A stretch of 49,539 bases of DNA from an uncultured Prevotellaceae bacterium (GTDB lineage: Bacteria > Bacteroidota > Bacteroidia > Bacteroidales > Bacteroidaceae), in the NCBI GenBank assembly GCA_902763615.1, contig CACWSX010000046.1:1-49539 (forward strand). The letters are read 5' to 3'. The notes below the pieces were generated by a model. It saw nothing but the letters and a program-made list of their open reading frames with translations, did not search any database and was not told the origin of the DNA. Positions 32,759 to 41,824 of this stretch are shown here, piece after piece. Numbering within the stretch: the first letter of the stretch is position 1; each line of letters begins with the position of its first letter. A program made the translations under genes and the position numbers.

Positions 32759-33856
32759 TTATTCTTCTCCCGCTTTACCATACCAGACTATGCCTGGGTC
32801 GCTTTCATCATCAGAATCTCTTGTCCACAACCAAATGCCGCCATTGCCATCAGTAGAAGCCTTTAAGACACGGCTGGTTGGCGACTGCAGAGTGCTGGAA
32901 GTTTTCCAAGTAATTCCCTGATCGCGGCTTTGGTAAATATTACCATTATCGTCAATGGCCAGTACGCTGCCATTGATATAAGGCAGCAGATAATAGCGGG
33001 AGTCCTTTCCCAACTTGGGGAGTGCATAGCTATTATTAACCTCTACGGGGATATATACCCAACTTGAACTCGTCGGATTATCATTATCGATGACCTTACG
33101 CCATACGACAGCATATTTGTCTTGCGCATCGCTGTTACCTACGAGCAGAGCATAGCTCAGACCATTGCCTAGTTTCCAACAGGCAAAGCTGGCGCTAGCG
33201 GATGACGGTAGCAGACGAATATCTTCATCAAAGGTTTCCTCGAAGGAGGTTATCCAATTATCCTGCGATGCCATGAAACCATTACCGGCTGAATTATAGA
33301 TGAAGTCCCATCCGGCCATAGGTGTGGTAGGCATCACAGTACCCGCAGGCATCTGCTCCCATCCCATCTTCGAAGAAGCTTGCTTCTTGACGTTCACCTG
33401 TACCTGGTAGGCACGGTATTTATCTCCTGTATTGTTATAGACACGGAATTCACGAATAGTCGAGAAATCAAGAGAGTCGGTACCACTATAATAACTCAAG
33501 GAATCGCTGGTAGCGCTTTTTACAGCAATAGTACCAGAATAGCTGGTTGCCGTCGCAGTTACCAGGATATGCTTCAAATCACAATCAGCAGGCAAGGAAT
33601 CACTATTGTAGATCTTTCGCTGATACTGATCAATGGCGAAGGGGTATTTGGCAACCGCTAGTTTCGACAAATAGACAGAGTCACCGCCAGATTTGCTGGT
33701 GGTATGGACATATCTGTTGACAGCCGAAAGCGAGAAACTGCTCATGGCGGTGTCGTCATAGGTCGTTATTTCTACTTCTTCTGAGTTACTCAGACAGGAG
33801 GTGACCGCTATGGCGAAGGCCAAAAGCACGGCTATCGTATAGAGCTTCTTTTTCAT
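32759..33856 (-). CDS. DUF6242 family lipoprotein
   Basis: 365 residues. The ATG at 33856 gives a lipoprotein signal peptide (MKKKLYTIAVLLAFAIAVTSC) with Cys21 as the lipidation site; a longer frame to 33901 crosses the promoter. The N-terminal part (about 25-155) looks like Ig-type beta strands. The C-terminal part contains repeated short blocks (SRYYLLPYINGSVLAIDDNGNIYQ-type and WKTSSTLQSPTSRVLKASTD-type) suggesting a beta-propeller (sialidase/BNR-like). This fits DUF6242, function unknown. It is the first gene of the envelope operon; DUF6089 follows after 9 bases. Confidence 0.8.
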   Translation of the reverse strand: MKKKLYTIAVLLAFAIAVTSCLSNSEEVEITTYDDTAMSSFSLSAVNRYVHTTSKSGGDSVYLSKLAVAKYPFAIDQYQRKIYNSDSLPADCDLKHILVTATATSYSGTIAVKSATSDSLSYYSGTDSLDFSTIREFRVYNNTGDKYRAYQVQVNVKKQASSKMGWEQMPAGTVMPTTPMAGWDFIYNSAGNGFMASQDNWITSFEETFDEDIRLLPSSASASFACWKLGNGLSYALLVGNSDAQDKYAVVWRKVIDNDNPTSSSWVYIPVEVNNSYALPKLGKDSRYYLLPYINGSVLAIDDNGNIYQSRDQGITWKTSSTLQSPTSRVLKASTDGNGGIWLWTRDSDDESDPGIVWYGKAGEE

Positions 33857-33886
33857 CAGTTCTTTACAAATTTCGAAATTCGGTTG

Positions 33887-33894
33887 CAAATTTA
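33887..33894 (-). promoter_or_regulatory. -7 box of DUF6242-to-murI operon
   Basis: TAAATTTG on the minus strand, 30 bases before the ATG at 33856. It probably drives the whole run DUF6242, DUF6089, uppS, bamA, three ompH, murI, since no other consensus box was seen in the short gaps. Confidence 0.5.
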
Positions 33895-34017
33895 CGCACA
33901 ATTCCTCAAAAATGTGTCATTTTCACATTATAATTAAAGAAAATAAGTTATAATTTGACTGATTTTAAGTTAGTTTTGTTTTTTACTCTTTGATTTTTTC
34001 ATTTTTTGACTATGTCG

Positions 34018-34053
34018 AATAAAAAGTGCGGTATGATCACTCACCCCGCACTT
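34018..34053 (-). terminator. Intrinsic terminator after small membrane peptide gene
   Basis: On the minus strand AAGTGCGG and CCGCACTT pair across a 14-base loop and are followed by TTTTTATTC. It starts 3 bases after the stop codon of the 31-codon gene. Confidence 0.75.
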
Positions 34054-34055
34054 CT

Positions 34056-34151
34056 TTAACGGATGGTGGTATGCATCAGCGTAATCACACTTAAGATCAT
34101 CGCAATTATGACACAAACCAACATAACCGTCGTTTGAAAATCTAATAACAT
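34056..34151 (-). CDS. Putative 31-residue membrane peptide
   Basis: A short open frame below usual gene-calling limits. The product starts MLLDFQTTVMLVCVIIAMIL and ends TLMHTTIR: a short polar head, one hydrophobic helix of about 17 residues (9-25) and a short tail ending in arginine, as in single-pass small membrane proteins. Evidence that it is real: it sits alone in 0.4 kb of noncoding DNA, with a full consensus promoter (34220-34252) beginning just after the pckA terminator, and an intrinsic terminator 3 bases after its stop. No family is recognised. The transcript could instead be a noncoding RNA. Confidence 0.6.
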   Translation of the reverse strand: MLLDFQTTVMLVCVIIAMILSVITLMHTTIR

Positions 34152-34219
34152 AATCTTTACCTTAAAATCTAACTACTAAACCTAATGAATTTATGAAAGT
34201 AATCTCACGATTACAAGTG

Positions 34220-34252
34220 CAAAGGTACGGATTTTTCACGACATCGAGCAAA
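34220..34252 (-). promoter_or_regulatory. Promoter of small membrane peptide gene
   Basis: TTTG (34252-34249), 21 bases, TACCTTTG (34227-34220) on the minus strand. The start near 34213 gives a 62-nt leader to the small frame. Confidence 0.65.
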
Positions 34253-34256
34253 CAAT

Positions 34257-34285
34257 AAGGGCGAATCCCGTAGGAATCGCCCTTT
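34257..34285 (-). terminator. Intrinsic terminator of pckA
   Basis: AAGGGCGATTCC, loop TAC, GGGATTCGCCCTT on the minus strand, followed by ATTG. It lies about 25 bases after the pckA stop. Confidence 0.75.
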
Positions 34286-34309
34286 ATTTGATGTAAGTCA
34301 AAAAACATC

Positions 34310-35835
34310 TTAGAGTTTCGGTCCCGCAGCAACCAAAGCCTTACCGGCCTCATTGCCCTCATACTTCTTGAAGTTCTTGATGAAGCGGGCAGCCAGATCC
34401 TCAGCCTTCTTGTTCCACTCTGCTGCATCAGCATAAGTGTCACGAGGATCAAGGATAGCAGGATTTACGTTAGGCAGCGCTGTGGGCACCTCGAAGTCGA
34501 AATAAGGAATCTTCTTCGTCTCAGCCTTCAGGATAGCACCATCCAGGATAGCATCGATGATACCACGTGTATCGGGGATAGAGATACGCTTGCCAGTACC
34601 GTTCCAACCAGTGTTGACGAGATATGCCTTGGCACCGCTCTTCTCCATCTTCTTAACCAGCTCCTCAGCATACTTGGTGGGGTGCAGCTCGAGGAATGCC
34701 TGGCCGAAGCAAGCAGAGAAAGTAGGAGTTGGCTCTGTAATACCACGCTCTGTACCAGCCAGTTTAGCTGTGAAACCAGAGAGGAAGTAGTACTTGGTCT
34801 GCTCAGGAGTCAGGATAGATACTGGGGGCAGTACACCGAATGCGTCAGCACTCAGGAAGATCACGTTCTTAGCCTCAGGACCAGCACTCTTGCCGTTTAC
34901 CTTCTGGGCAATCTTCTCGATGTGGTTGATAGGATAGCTTACACGAGTGTTCTCGGTAACGCTCTTATCAGCGAAGTCAATCTTACCGTCATCAGCAACC
35001 GTTACGTTCTCGAGCAGAGCGTCGCGCTTGATAGCACCATAAATATCAGGCTCATTCTCCTTAGAGAGGTTGATAACCTTAGCGTAGCAACCACCCTCGA
35101 AGTTGAACACACCCTCGTCATCCCATCCGTGCTCGTCGTCACCAATCAGCAGACGCTTAGGATCGGTAGAAAGAGTGGTCTTACCGGTACCAGACAGACC
35201 GAAGAAGATAGCGGTATTCTTACCCTCCATATCGGTGTTGGCAGAGCAGTGCATAGAAGCGATACCCTGCAGGGGCAGATAATAGTTCATCATTGAGAAC
35301 ATACCCTTCTTCATCTCACCACCATACCAAGTGTTGATGATGCATTGCTCGCGAGTAGTTGTATTGAAAGCTACGCAAGTCTCTGAGTTCAGACCGAGTT
35401 CCTTGTAGTTCTCAACCTTAGCCTTAGAAGCATTGTAAATAACGAAGTTAGGCTCGAAGCTCTCCAGCTCCTCAGCTGTAGGCTGGATGAACATGTTCTT
35501 TACGAAGTGTGCCTGCCAAGCTACCTCAACGATGAAACGAACACGCAGACGTGTAGCCTCGTTAGCACCGCAGAAATATCGTTCTTGTACTCCTCAGTTG
35601 TCCACCATACCTTGTCCTGGCTCTGAGCATCTTTCACGATGTACTTGTCCTTAGGTGAACGACCAGTATAGATACCAGTCATCACGTTAACAGCATCCAG
35701 CTCTGTAAGCTGACCTTTGTCATAACCAGTCAATTCAGACTTCATTTCCTCCTCAAAGAGGAACTCATACGATGGATTGTGAGCAATCACGGTAGAACCA
35801 GTGATACCATACTGAGTTAAATCTAACTTTGCCAT
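34310..35835 (-). pseudogene. pckA: ATP-dependent PEP carboxykinase, frameshifted by deletion
   Basis: PckA interconverts oxaloacetate and phosphoenolpyruvate; in Prevotella-type fermentation it works toward oxaloacetate and succinate. The start codon, 86 normal N-terminal codons (through TTEEYKND, 35578) and the long C-terminal part are intact, including the P-loop [11 protein letters not shown]. At 35576-35577 the frame jumps directly to [14 protein letters not shown], skipping about 28 residues normally found between these motifs; the deletion is out of frame. The upstream piece then ends at 35521 and the remainder is readable only from an internal ATG at 35494. It is either a real pseudogene or an assembly or sequencing error. 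Promoter and terminator are intact. Confidence 0.88.
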
Positions 35836-35888
35836 ATTACTAATCTAATTTTAAAATGAATATTATCCTTGTTATTTGAAATCGCCTG

Positions 35889-35896
35889 CAAAGGTA
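35889..35896 (-). promoter_or_regulatory. -7 box of pckA
   Basis: TACCTTTG on the minus strand, about 54 bases before the pckA ATG. The expected start is near 35882. Confidence 0.6.
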
Positions 35897-35936
35897 CAAA
35901 TTTATTATGAATATAAACCAACAACCCCCAACAATT

Positions 35937-35950
35937 TTGTGCGCACACAA
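35937..35950. promoter_or_regulatory. Candidate Crp-like activator site upstream of pckA
   Basis: TTGTGCGCACACAA contains the perfect palindrome TGTGCGCACA. Its centre is about 60 bases upstream of the predicted pckA start, the usual distance for a class I Crp-type activator. The regulator is unknown. Confidence 0.35.
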
Positions 35951-36024
35951 TTGTTTTTAGGTTAAAGAAATTAAAAATAAATGTCGGAGTAACACTTTTG
36001 TCACTCCGACTTATCAAAAGAGAT

Positions 36025-37692
36025 TTAGTATTGGAATGATGATCCGCCAAGGAATTCGCGTATCAGCGAAGTAGGCGGAATCTGCGTATCAGGAATAGGC
36101 TTGATATAGCGCAAGAACTTCAGTAAGCGATAGGCCTCAGCATGCTCAGGACAATTCTCCGGCACCTGTTCCAAAAGCGGTTCTGCCTGACTCTTGATAA
36201 CTGCCAATTCAAAGAGCATCGCCGTATTAAACATCGCATCGGCATTCTCTTGGAAGGGGAAAATCCATTTGTTTTCGCCTGCCCGCACAGATGGCCATCG
36301 ACGAATGGTTTCCTGGGCCGATACTGCCCGATACTTATGGTCACGTATGATACGACGCAACAAACGGTTGTCGGTCGTGGGAATATAATTGTGGTTATCG
36401 AGCAGGACTGTTGTCAGCGCAGAAGCATAGACACGGAAAATCTGCTCATCAGGAATCATCGAGGTCAACTCCGGATTCAAGGCATGAATGCCCTCAACCA
36501 CCAATATTTCATTTTCGCCAAGGCGCAGTTTCCGACCACTTTTCTGACTCGTTCCCGTAGGGAAATCATAGCGAGGCAACTCTACCTCTTCGCCACGGAA
36601 AAGCGCCGACAGCTGCTCATTCAGGAGGGGCAAGTTCAAGGCATGCAGGTGTTCGAAGTCATAATCCCCTTTTTCATCACGAGGCGTTTTGTCGCGGTCC
36701 AGGAAATAGTCGTCGAGCGATATGGCCACAGGCTTGATGCTGTTCACAGCCAACTGCACACTGAGACGTTTGCATGTTGTGGTCTTACCTGACGAAGAAG
36801 GCCCTGCAATCAGCACGAGTTTTACCCCTTTGCGACGGGCTATCTCATCGGCAATACGTGAAATCTTCTTCTCCTGCAAGGCTTCGGCAACCATGATCAG
36901 TTGCGGTGAATAGCCCTGGCTGATTGCATCATTCAGGTCGCCGATGGTGCGCAGTCCGAGGATGTCCTGCCACTGATGGTGTTCTTTGAAGATACCAAAC
37001 ATCTTGTCTTGATGGGTCATTTCTCCCAACTCGTCAGGATGGTCACGCGAAGGCAGGCGCAGCAACAGTCCGTCGTAATATTTCTCCAGTCCAAAAAGGT
37101 AAAGCTGCGAGGTATTCGTTAGCAGCGAGCCATAATAGTAATCCATGTAGCCATCAATATCGTAGTAGGTCGTAAAAATCCTTCCTGTCGACTTCAACAG
37201 TTTCACTTTAGAACGGTTATGCAGACTATCGAAGAGTTGGATAGCTTCCTCAGTGGTTGTCTCGTGACGGTGGATGGGTAGTGCTGCATCGATGATTTCC
37301 TGCATTCTACGACGGATGACTCCTGCATCGTCAAGGGTGACAGGCCGTCCGATGTTAAGATTCACATAATAGCCGTTGGAAACGGGAATGTCAATGGCCA
37401 CCTTACAGGGATTGAAGAGGTCGTGGACAGCTTTGCAAAGCACGAAAAAGAGGCTGCGGGTGTACGCCCTTGAGCCACTGGCAGAGGTAATGTCAAGGAA
37501 CTCCACTTCCTTCTGCTTATAGATACGGAAGTGCATACCCTCCACCTTATTGTTTACGTGAGCAGATATAGGGCCGTACTTCATATTAAGCCCTGACTGT
37601 TGATACACTTCCTCGAGGTTAGCGCCTAAGGGCACCTCCACCATTTTGCCGTTGTTACGGACATGAATCTTGATTGTTTGTTCCATATTCAT
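36025..37692 (-). CDS. Uridine kinase-like nucleoside kinase with TGS-type N-terminus
   Basis: A 555-residue cytoplasmic protein. The N-terminal part (about 1-75; KIHVRNNGKMVEVPLGANLEEV) resembles a TGS domain. The next stretch (about 75-230) resembles threonyl-tRNA synthetase editing-type sequence (HRHETTTEEAIQLF). The C-terminal half is a P-loop kinase of the phosphoribulokinase/uridine kinase family, with the Walker A motif AGPSSSGKTTTCKRL at about 300-314 and DDYFLDR. This fusion is common in Bacteroidetes, usually annotated nucleoside kinase; the true substrate is uncertain. The ATG at 37692 is chosen because the promoter lies just upstream. Confidence 0.88.
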   Translation of the reverse strand: MNMEQTIKIHVRNNGKMVEVPLGANLEEVYQQSGLNMKYGPISAHVNNKVEGMHFRIYKQKEVEFLDITSASGSRAYTRSLFFVLCKAVHDLFNPCKVAIDIPVSNGYYVNLNIGRPVTLDDAGVIRRRMQEIIDAALPIHRHETTTEEAIQLFDSLHNRSKVKLLKSTGRIFTTYYDIDGYMDYYYGSLLTNTSQLYLFGLEKYYDGLLLRLPSRDHPDELGEMTHQDKMFGIFKEHHQWQDILGLRTIGDLNDAISQGYSPQLIMVAEALQEKKISRIADEIARRKGVKLVLIAGPSSSGKTTTCKRLSVQLAVNSIKPVAISLDDYFLDRDKTPRDEKGDYDFEHLHALNLPLLNEQLSALFRGEEVELPRYDFPTGTSQKSGRKLRLGENEILVVEGIHALNPELTSMIPDEQIFRVYASALTTVLLDNHNYIPTTDNRLLRRIIRDHKYRAVSAQETIRRWPSVRAGENKWIFPFQENADAMFNTAMLFELAVIKSQAEPLLEQVPENCPEHAEAYRLLKFLRYIKPIPDTQIPPTSLIREFLGGSSFQY

Positions 37693-37708
37693 AGCTGTTT
37701 CTATGGTG

Positions 37709-37716
37709 CAAAGGTA
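37709..37716 (-). promoter_or_regulatory. -7 box of nucleoside kinase gene
   Basis: TACCTTTG on the minus strand, 16 bases before the ATG at 37692. It shows that the longer frame to 37827 is not used. Confidence 0.6.
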
Positions 37717-37798
37717 CAAAAATAACCGTAGATTACGAAGATTACGCAGAAAAAATAAAAAAATTCCCGAAAATCTGTGAAATCTGAGGTAAATTTTA

Positions 37799-37806
37799 TA
37801 TCTTTG
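37799..37806 (+). promoter_or_regulatory. -7 box of Na/Pi cotransporter-xerD
   Basis: TATCTTTG, 33 bases before the cotransporter ATG and divergent from the nucleoside kinase promoter. Confidence 0.55.
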
Positions 37807-37839
37807 TAGCCGAAATCTCAACATCAAAAAGATATTTCT

Positions 37840-39570
37840 ATGTTAGTTTTATTCAAACTACTCGGTTCGCTCGCTTTGCTCATGTTCGGTATGAAGTCGA
37901 TGAGTGAAGCCTTACAGAAGATGGCAGGTCCCCAGTTACGACATGTACTCGGTGCGATGACCACTAATCGTTTTACAGGTATGTTAACGGGTATGCTGGT
38001 GACAGCTTCCGTCCAGTCTTCCACCGCTACCACAGTCATGACAGTCTCGTTTGTCAATGCTGGACTTCTCACGTTGGCACAAGCCATCTCAGTCATCATG
38101 GGTGCGAACATCGGTACCACCCTCACAGCATGGATTATGTCGGCAGGTATGTCGTTCGACATCACCAGTGCTGTCTACCCTGCTTTTTTCCTGGGTATCA
38201 TCCTCATCTATTTGAAAAAATACCGCTATATCGGTGATTTTCTCTTTGGTCTGTCATTCCTTCTTTTAGGACTGGGGACCCTCCGTATGACAGGCACCGA
38301 AATGCATCTGGGCGAGAATCAGACAGTACTTGACTTCTTCGCCTCCTTTGATTCCGAATCCTTCCTCACGACACTGATTTTCCTCTTTTTGGGAGGTATT
38401 CTCACTTTCTGTGTGCAGTCGTCAGCAGCCGTCATGGCCATCACCATGATTCTCTGTTCCAGTGGTGCCCTGCCCATCTATCAGGGTATCGCACTCGTCA
38501 TGGGTGAGAACATTGGAACTACTATCACCTCTAATCTTGCTGCATTATCAGCTAACACTCAAGCTCGTCGTGCTGCCTTAGCACACATGTTCTTCAATGT
38601 GTTTGGTGTCATCTGGATATTGTTTGTCTTCCGCCCCTTTATTGATGCCGTCTGCGGACTCGTGGGCTATGATGTCACGATGCAGAAAGAGGCTGTCGAA
38701 GGAAGCGTATTCTTGGCCAATGCCGCAAAACTGAGTTTTGTGTTGGCAGCATTCCACACCTGCTTCAACGTGGCCAACACACTGATACTTATCTGGTTCA
38801 TCCCACAGATTGAGCGTTTCGTATGCTGGGTGATCAAACCTAAGAAGATTGACGAAGAAGACGAATTCCGTCTGCATTTCATCACCTCTGGTATCATGAA
38901 GACCCCAGAACTTTCCGTACTCGAGGCCCAGAAAGAGATACAGTCGTTCTCAGAACGTATGCAACGCATGTTTAATATGGTACGTGAGTTGCTCACGCTT
39001 TCCAGTAGCGCCACAAACAAGAAAGACAGCAAGGCAGGCGATTTCAACAAGCTATTCACCCGTATCGAGAAATACGAAGGTATCAGCGACAATATGGAAC
39101 TGGAGATTGCCAAGTATCTCGACTCTGTGAGTGACGCCCACCTTTCTGACGACACAAAGGCCAAGATTCGCGCCATGCTCCGCGAGATATCCGAGTTAGA
39201 AAGTATCGGCGATGCGTGCTACAATATGGCCCGTACCATTTCTCGTAAGTACAACGGCAAGGAAGACCACTTTATTGAAAAGCAGTACGACCATATCCAC
39301 CAGATGATGGAACTCACGGATCAGGCTTTGGCTCAGATGAACCGTCTGATGTTAGGACGTAAGGAGTCGTTCGATATCAACCGCTCATTTAACATTGAGC
39401 ACGAAATCAACAACTATCGCAACCAGTTGAAGACGCAGAACATCACAGATGTCAACAATCATGAATACACATATGCTGTGGGTACCATCTATATGGATCT
39501 CATTAATGAATGTGAGAAGTTGGGCGACTATGTTGTGAATGTTGTTGAAGCCCGTCTGGGTATCCGTTAA
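37840..39570 (+). CDS. Na/Pi cotransporter family protein with PhoU-like domain
   Basis: A 576-residue inner-membrane phosphate transporter of the NptA/YjbB type, probably sodium-driven. Two homologous membrane repeats carry the QSS motif (SVQSSTATTVM at about 58-68; CVQSSAAVMAI at about 191-201) and the GANIGTT/GENIGTT motif after each. The soluble C-terminal half (about 350-576) has the helical repeats of a PhoU-like domain (ESIGDACYNMARTI; CEKLGDYVVNVVEA). In some bacteria this protein exports phosphate, so direction is open. Its stop overlaps the xerD start by one base. Confidence 0.9.
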   Translation: MLVLFKLLGSLALLMFGMKSMSEALQKMAGPQLRHVLGAMTTNRFTGMLTGMLVTASVQSSTATTVMTVSFVNAGLLTLAQAISVIMGANIGTTLTAWIMSAGMSFDITSAVYPAFFLGIILIYLKKYRYIGDFLFGLSFLLLGLGTLRMTGTEMHLGENQTVLDFFASFDSESFLTTLIFLFLGGILTFCVQSSAAVMAITMILCSSGALPIYQGIALVMGENIGTTITSNLAALSANTQARRAALAHMFFNVFGVIWILFVFRPFIDAVCGLVGYDVTMQKEAVEGSVFLANAAKLSFVLAAFHTCFNVANTLILIWFIPQIERFVCWVIKPKKIDEEDEFRLHFITSGIMKTPELSVLEAQKEIQSFSERMQRMFNMVRELLTLSSSATNKKDSKAGDFNKLFTRIEKYEGISDNMELEIAKYLDSVSDAHLSDDTKAKIRAMLREISELESIGDACYNMARTISRKYNGKEDHFIEKQYDHIHQMMELTDQALAQMNRLMLGRKESFDINRSFNIEHEINNYRNQLKTQNITDVNNHEYTYAVGTIYMDLINECEKLGDYVVNVVEARLGIR

Positions 39571-40466
39571 TGGAGAAGGACATCGTCAAAGGCTATATAC
39601 GTTATCTGAAGTTGCAACGAGGTATGTCAGGTAACACCCTCGATGCCTATCAGCATGACCTGTCCAAGTTGCTCGACTATCTGAAAGGCATGCAGAAAGA
39701 TGTGCGTGAGTTAGCCCTCGAGGATCTGGAACATTTCTCTGCAGGATTACATGACATCGGTATCAATGCCAGAAGCCAATGCCGTATCTTGAGTGGTGTG
39801 AGAAGCTTCTTCCGCTATTTGCAATTGGATGGTTATCGCGACGACGATCCTACGGAATTGCTGGAATCGCCTCAAATTGGCAAGCATTTGCCTGAGGTGT
39901 TGTCGCCTGAAGAGGTCGACACTTTGGAAGCCAGTATTGACCTCTCAAAATGGGAAGGACACAGAAATCGTGCCATTATCGAAGTGCTCTTCTCCTGTGG
40001 ACTGCGGGTGAGCGAATTGGTCAACCTGAAACTCTCCAATCTTTATATAGAAGAGGAATATGTGCGTATCCTGGGTAAAGGCAGCAAGGAGCGACTTGTG
40101 CCAATCTCACAGCGGGCTATCAGAGAACTGGGTTTTTGGTTCAATGATCGTAACCTCATGCGTATCAAACCTGGTGAGGAAGATTACGTCTTTCTGAATC
40201 GTTATGGTGGTCATCTGACGCGTACAATGATACTCATCATGATCAAACGACAAGCAGAAGCAGCGGGAATCAAGAAAACCATCTCCCCACATACTCTGCG
40301 ACACTCTTTTGCCACAGCATTGCTGGAAGGAGGAGCAGATCTGCGCGTTATACAAGCATTGCTAGGTCATGAGAGCATTGGGACAACGGAGATATACACC
40401 CATATCGATACATCGACACTCAGACGGGAGATTCTGGAACACCACCCAAGAAACATGAAGAAGTAA
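39570..40466 (+). CDS. xerD: Tyrosine recombinase XerD
   Basis: With XerC it resolves chromosome dimers at dif during division. The 298-residue protein has an N-terminal core-binding domain (about 1-100) and the catalytic domain with all tyrosine-recombinase residues: Arg146 (CGLRVSEL), Lys near 170-173 (LGKGSKERLVP), His241 and Arg244 (HTLRHSFA), His267 (LLGHESI) and the nucleophile Tyr276 (EIYTHID). The length and lack of a neighbouring integron or phage support Xer rather than an integrase. It is coupled to the Na/Pi gene (1-base overlap). Confidence 0.9.
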   Translation: MEKDIVKGYIRYLKLQRGMSGNTLDAYQHDLSKLLDYLKGMQKDVRELALEDLEHFSAGLHDIGINARSQCRILSGVRSFFRYLQLDGYRDDDPTELLESPQIGKHLPEVLSPEEVDTLEASIDLSKWEGHRNRAIIEVLFSCGLRVSELVNLKLSNLYIEEEYVRILGKGSKERLVPISQRAIRELGFWFNDRNLMRIKPGEEDYVFLNRYGGHLTRTMILIMIKRQAEAAGIKKTISPHTLRHSFATALLEGGADLRVIQALLGHESIGTTEIYTHIDTSTLRREILEHHPRNMKK

Positions 40467-40500
40467 AAAGGCAAAAAAATATAGGGTAAAGACAAATTCT

Positions 40501-40528
40501 TCACTTTTCACTCTTCACTTTTCACTTA
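40501..40528. repeat. Heptamer repeat, 4 copies
   Basis: Four tandem TCACTTT-type 7-mers just upstream of the metK -7 box; the reverse complement of the units near 9764-9784. They occupy the position where a -33 element would be. Confidence 0.6.
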
Positions 40529-40535
40529 TTTTTCG

Positions 40536-40543
40536 TACCTTTG
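40536..40543 (+). promoter_or_regulatory. -7 box of metK operon
   Basis: TACCTTTG, 19 bases before the metK ATG at 40562, giving a leader of about 12 nt. No SAM riboswitch is present. Confidence 0.6.
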
Positions 40544-40561
40544 CACCCAAATTTGAAGCAT

Positions 40562-41821
40562 ATGTCATACTTATTTTCATCAGAATCAGTATCAGAAGGA
40601 CATCCTGATAAAGTAGCCGACCAGATAAGCGATGCTATCCTGGACCAGTTCCTGGCCTATGACGACAAGGCTCGTTGCGCCATTGAATCATTTGTAACAA
40701 CCGGACAAGTCGTTATCATGGGCGAGGTGAGTAGTGAAGTGTATATCGACCTTCAGACCATCGCCCGCAACACCATCAAGCGCATCGGCTACACCAAGGC
40801 CGAGTATCAGTTCGATGGTAATTCATGCGGTATCTTGAGTGCCATCCACGAGCAGAGTGCCGATATCAACCGAGGTGTTGATAACGGCAACGAAGACGAG
40901 CAGGGCGCAGGTGATCAGGGCATGATGTTCGGTTATGCCACCAACGAGACGGAGAACTATATGCCCGTCAGTCTGGACCTAGCTCACCTGATTATGCGCA
41001 CGTTGGCTGATATTCGTAAGGAAGGCAAGGTAATGACTTATCTCCGTCCTGATGCCAAGAGTCAGGTGACGGTACAATATAGCGACGACGGCATACCTGA
41101 GCGCATAGATACCATTGTAGTGAGCACGCAACACGATGAATTTGACGAGGATGAGAAAATGCTGGCAAAGATCAAGGATGATGTGATCAACATCCTTATT
41201 CCACGCGTAAAACAGCAGATACATTCCCAGAAAGTACTTGAACTCTTCAATTCTGACATCAAATACTACGTGAATCCCACTGGTAAGTTTGTCATTGGCG
41301 GTCCCCACGGAGACACAGGTCTTACAGGCCGTAAGATCATTGTCGACACCTATGGCGGCAAGGGTGCTCATGGAGGTGGTGCCTTCTCAGGTAAGGATTC
41401 GTCGAAGGTAGACCGTAGTGCCGCCTATGCAGCTCGTCACATCGCAAAAAATATGGTGGCTGCTGGCATCAGCGACGAAATGCTGGTACAGGTAAGTTAC
41501 GCTATAGGTATTGCCAAACCAATGAATATTTATGTAAATACCTACGGCCGTAGTAAGGTGGGGATGACTGACGGTGAAATTGCCAAGAAGATCGAGCAGC
41601 TCTTCGACTTGCGTCCGAAAGCCATTGAGCGCACACTGAAACTGCGCCAGCCAATGTATGTTGAAACAGCCGCATACGGTCACATGGGGCGCAAGTCGGA
41701 GATCGTGAAGAAGACTTTCACCAGCCACTATCATGAGACGAAGACTGTCGATGTCGAACTGTTTACTTGGGAGAAACTCGACCGCGTGGAGGATATACGC
41801 AAAGCATTCGGACTGTCATAG
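40562..41821 (+). CDS. metK: S-adenosylmethionine synthetase
   Basis: Makes SAM from methionine and ATP. The 419-residue protein shows the family motifs: [18 protein letters not shown] (residues 7-24), [12 protein letters not shown] (about 115-126) and the phosphate-binding loop [15 protein letters not shown] (about 265-279). The in-frame TTG at 40541 lies in the promoter and is rejected. It heads a run of genes (DUF4271, hemD, rnpA, yidD, tyrS) on the same strand, with DUF4271 starting 3 bases after its stop. Confidence 0.97.
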   Translation: MSYLFSSESVSEGHPDKVADQISDAILDQFLAYDDKARCAIESFVTTGQVVIMGEVSSEVYIDLQTIARNTIKRIGYTKAEYQFDGNSCGILSAIHEQSADINRGVDNGNEDEQGAGDQGMMFGYATNETENYMPVSLDLAHLIMRTLADIRKEGKVMTYLRPDAKSQVTVQYSDDGIPERIDTIVVSTQHDEFDEDEKMLAKIKDDVINILIPRVKQQIHSQKVLELFNSDIKYYVNPTGKFVIGGPHGDTGLTGRKIIVDTYGGKGAHGGGAFSGKDSSKVDRSAAYAARHIAKNMVAAGISDEMLVQVSYAIGIAKPMNIYVNTYGRSKVGMTDGEIAKKIEQLFDLRPKAIERTLKLRQPMYVETAAYGHMGRKSEIVKKTFTSHYHETKTVDVELFTWEKLDRVEDIRKAFGLS

Positions 41822-41824
41822 CCT

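Noticed and set aside
34310-35835. Two separate functional genes instead of a broken pckA
   Set aside because: The two frames are consecutive parts of one known enzyme, and the bases between them still encode its FCGANE segment in the second frame.
39570-40466. Integrase of a mobile element
   Set aside because: Length, motif layout and coupling to a housekeeping transporter fit XerD; no attachment site or cargo genes are nearby.
40536-40562. SAM riboswitch before metK
   Set aside because: The leader is only about 12 nt, too short for any known SAM riboswitch.
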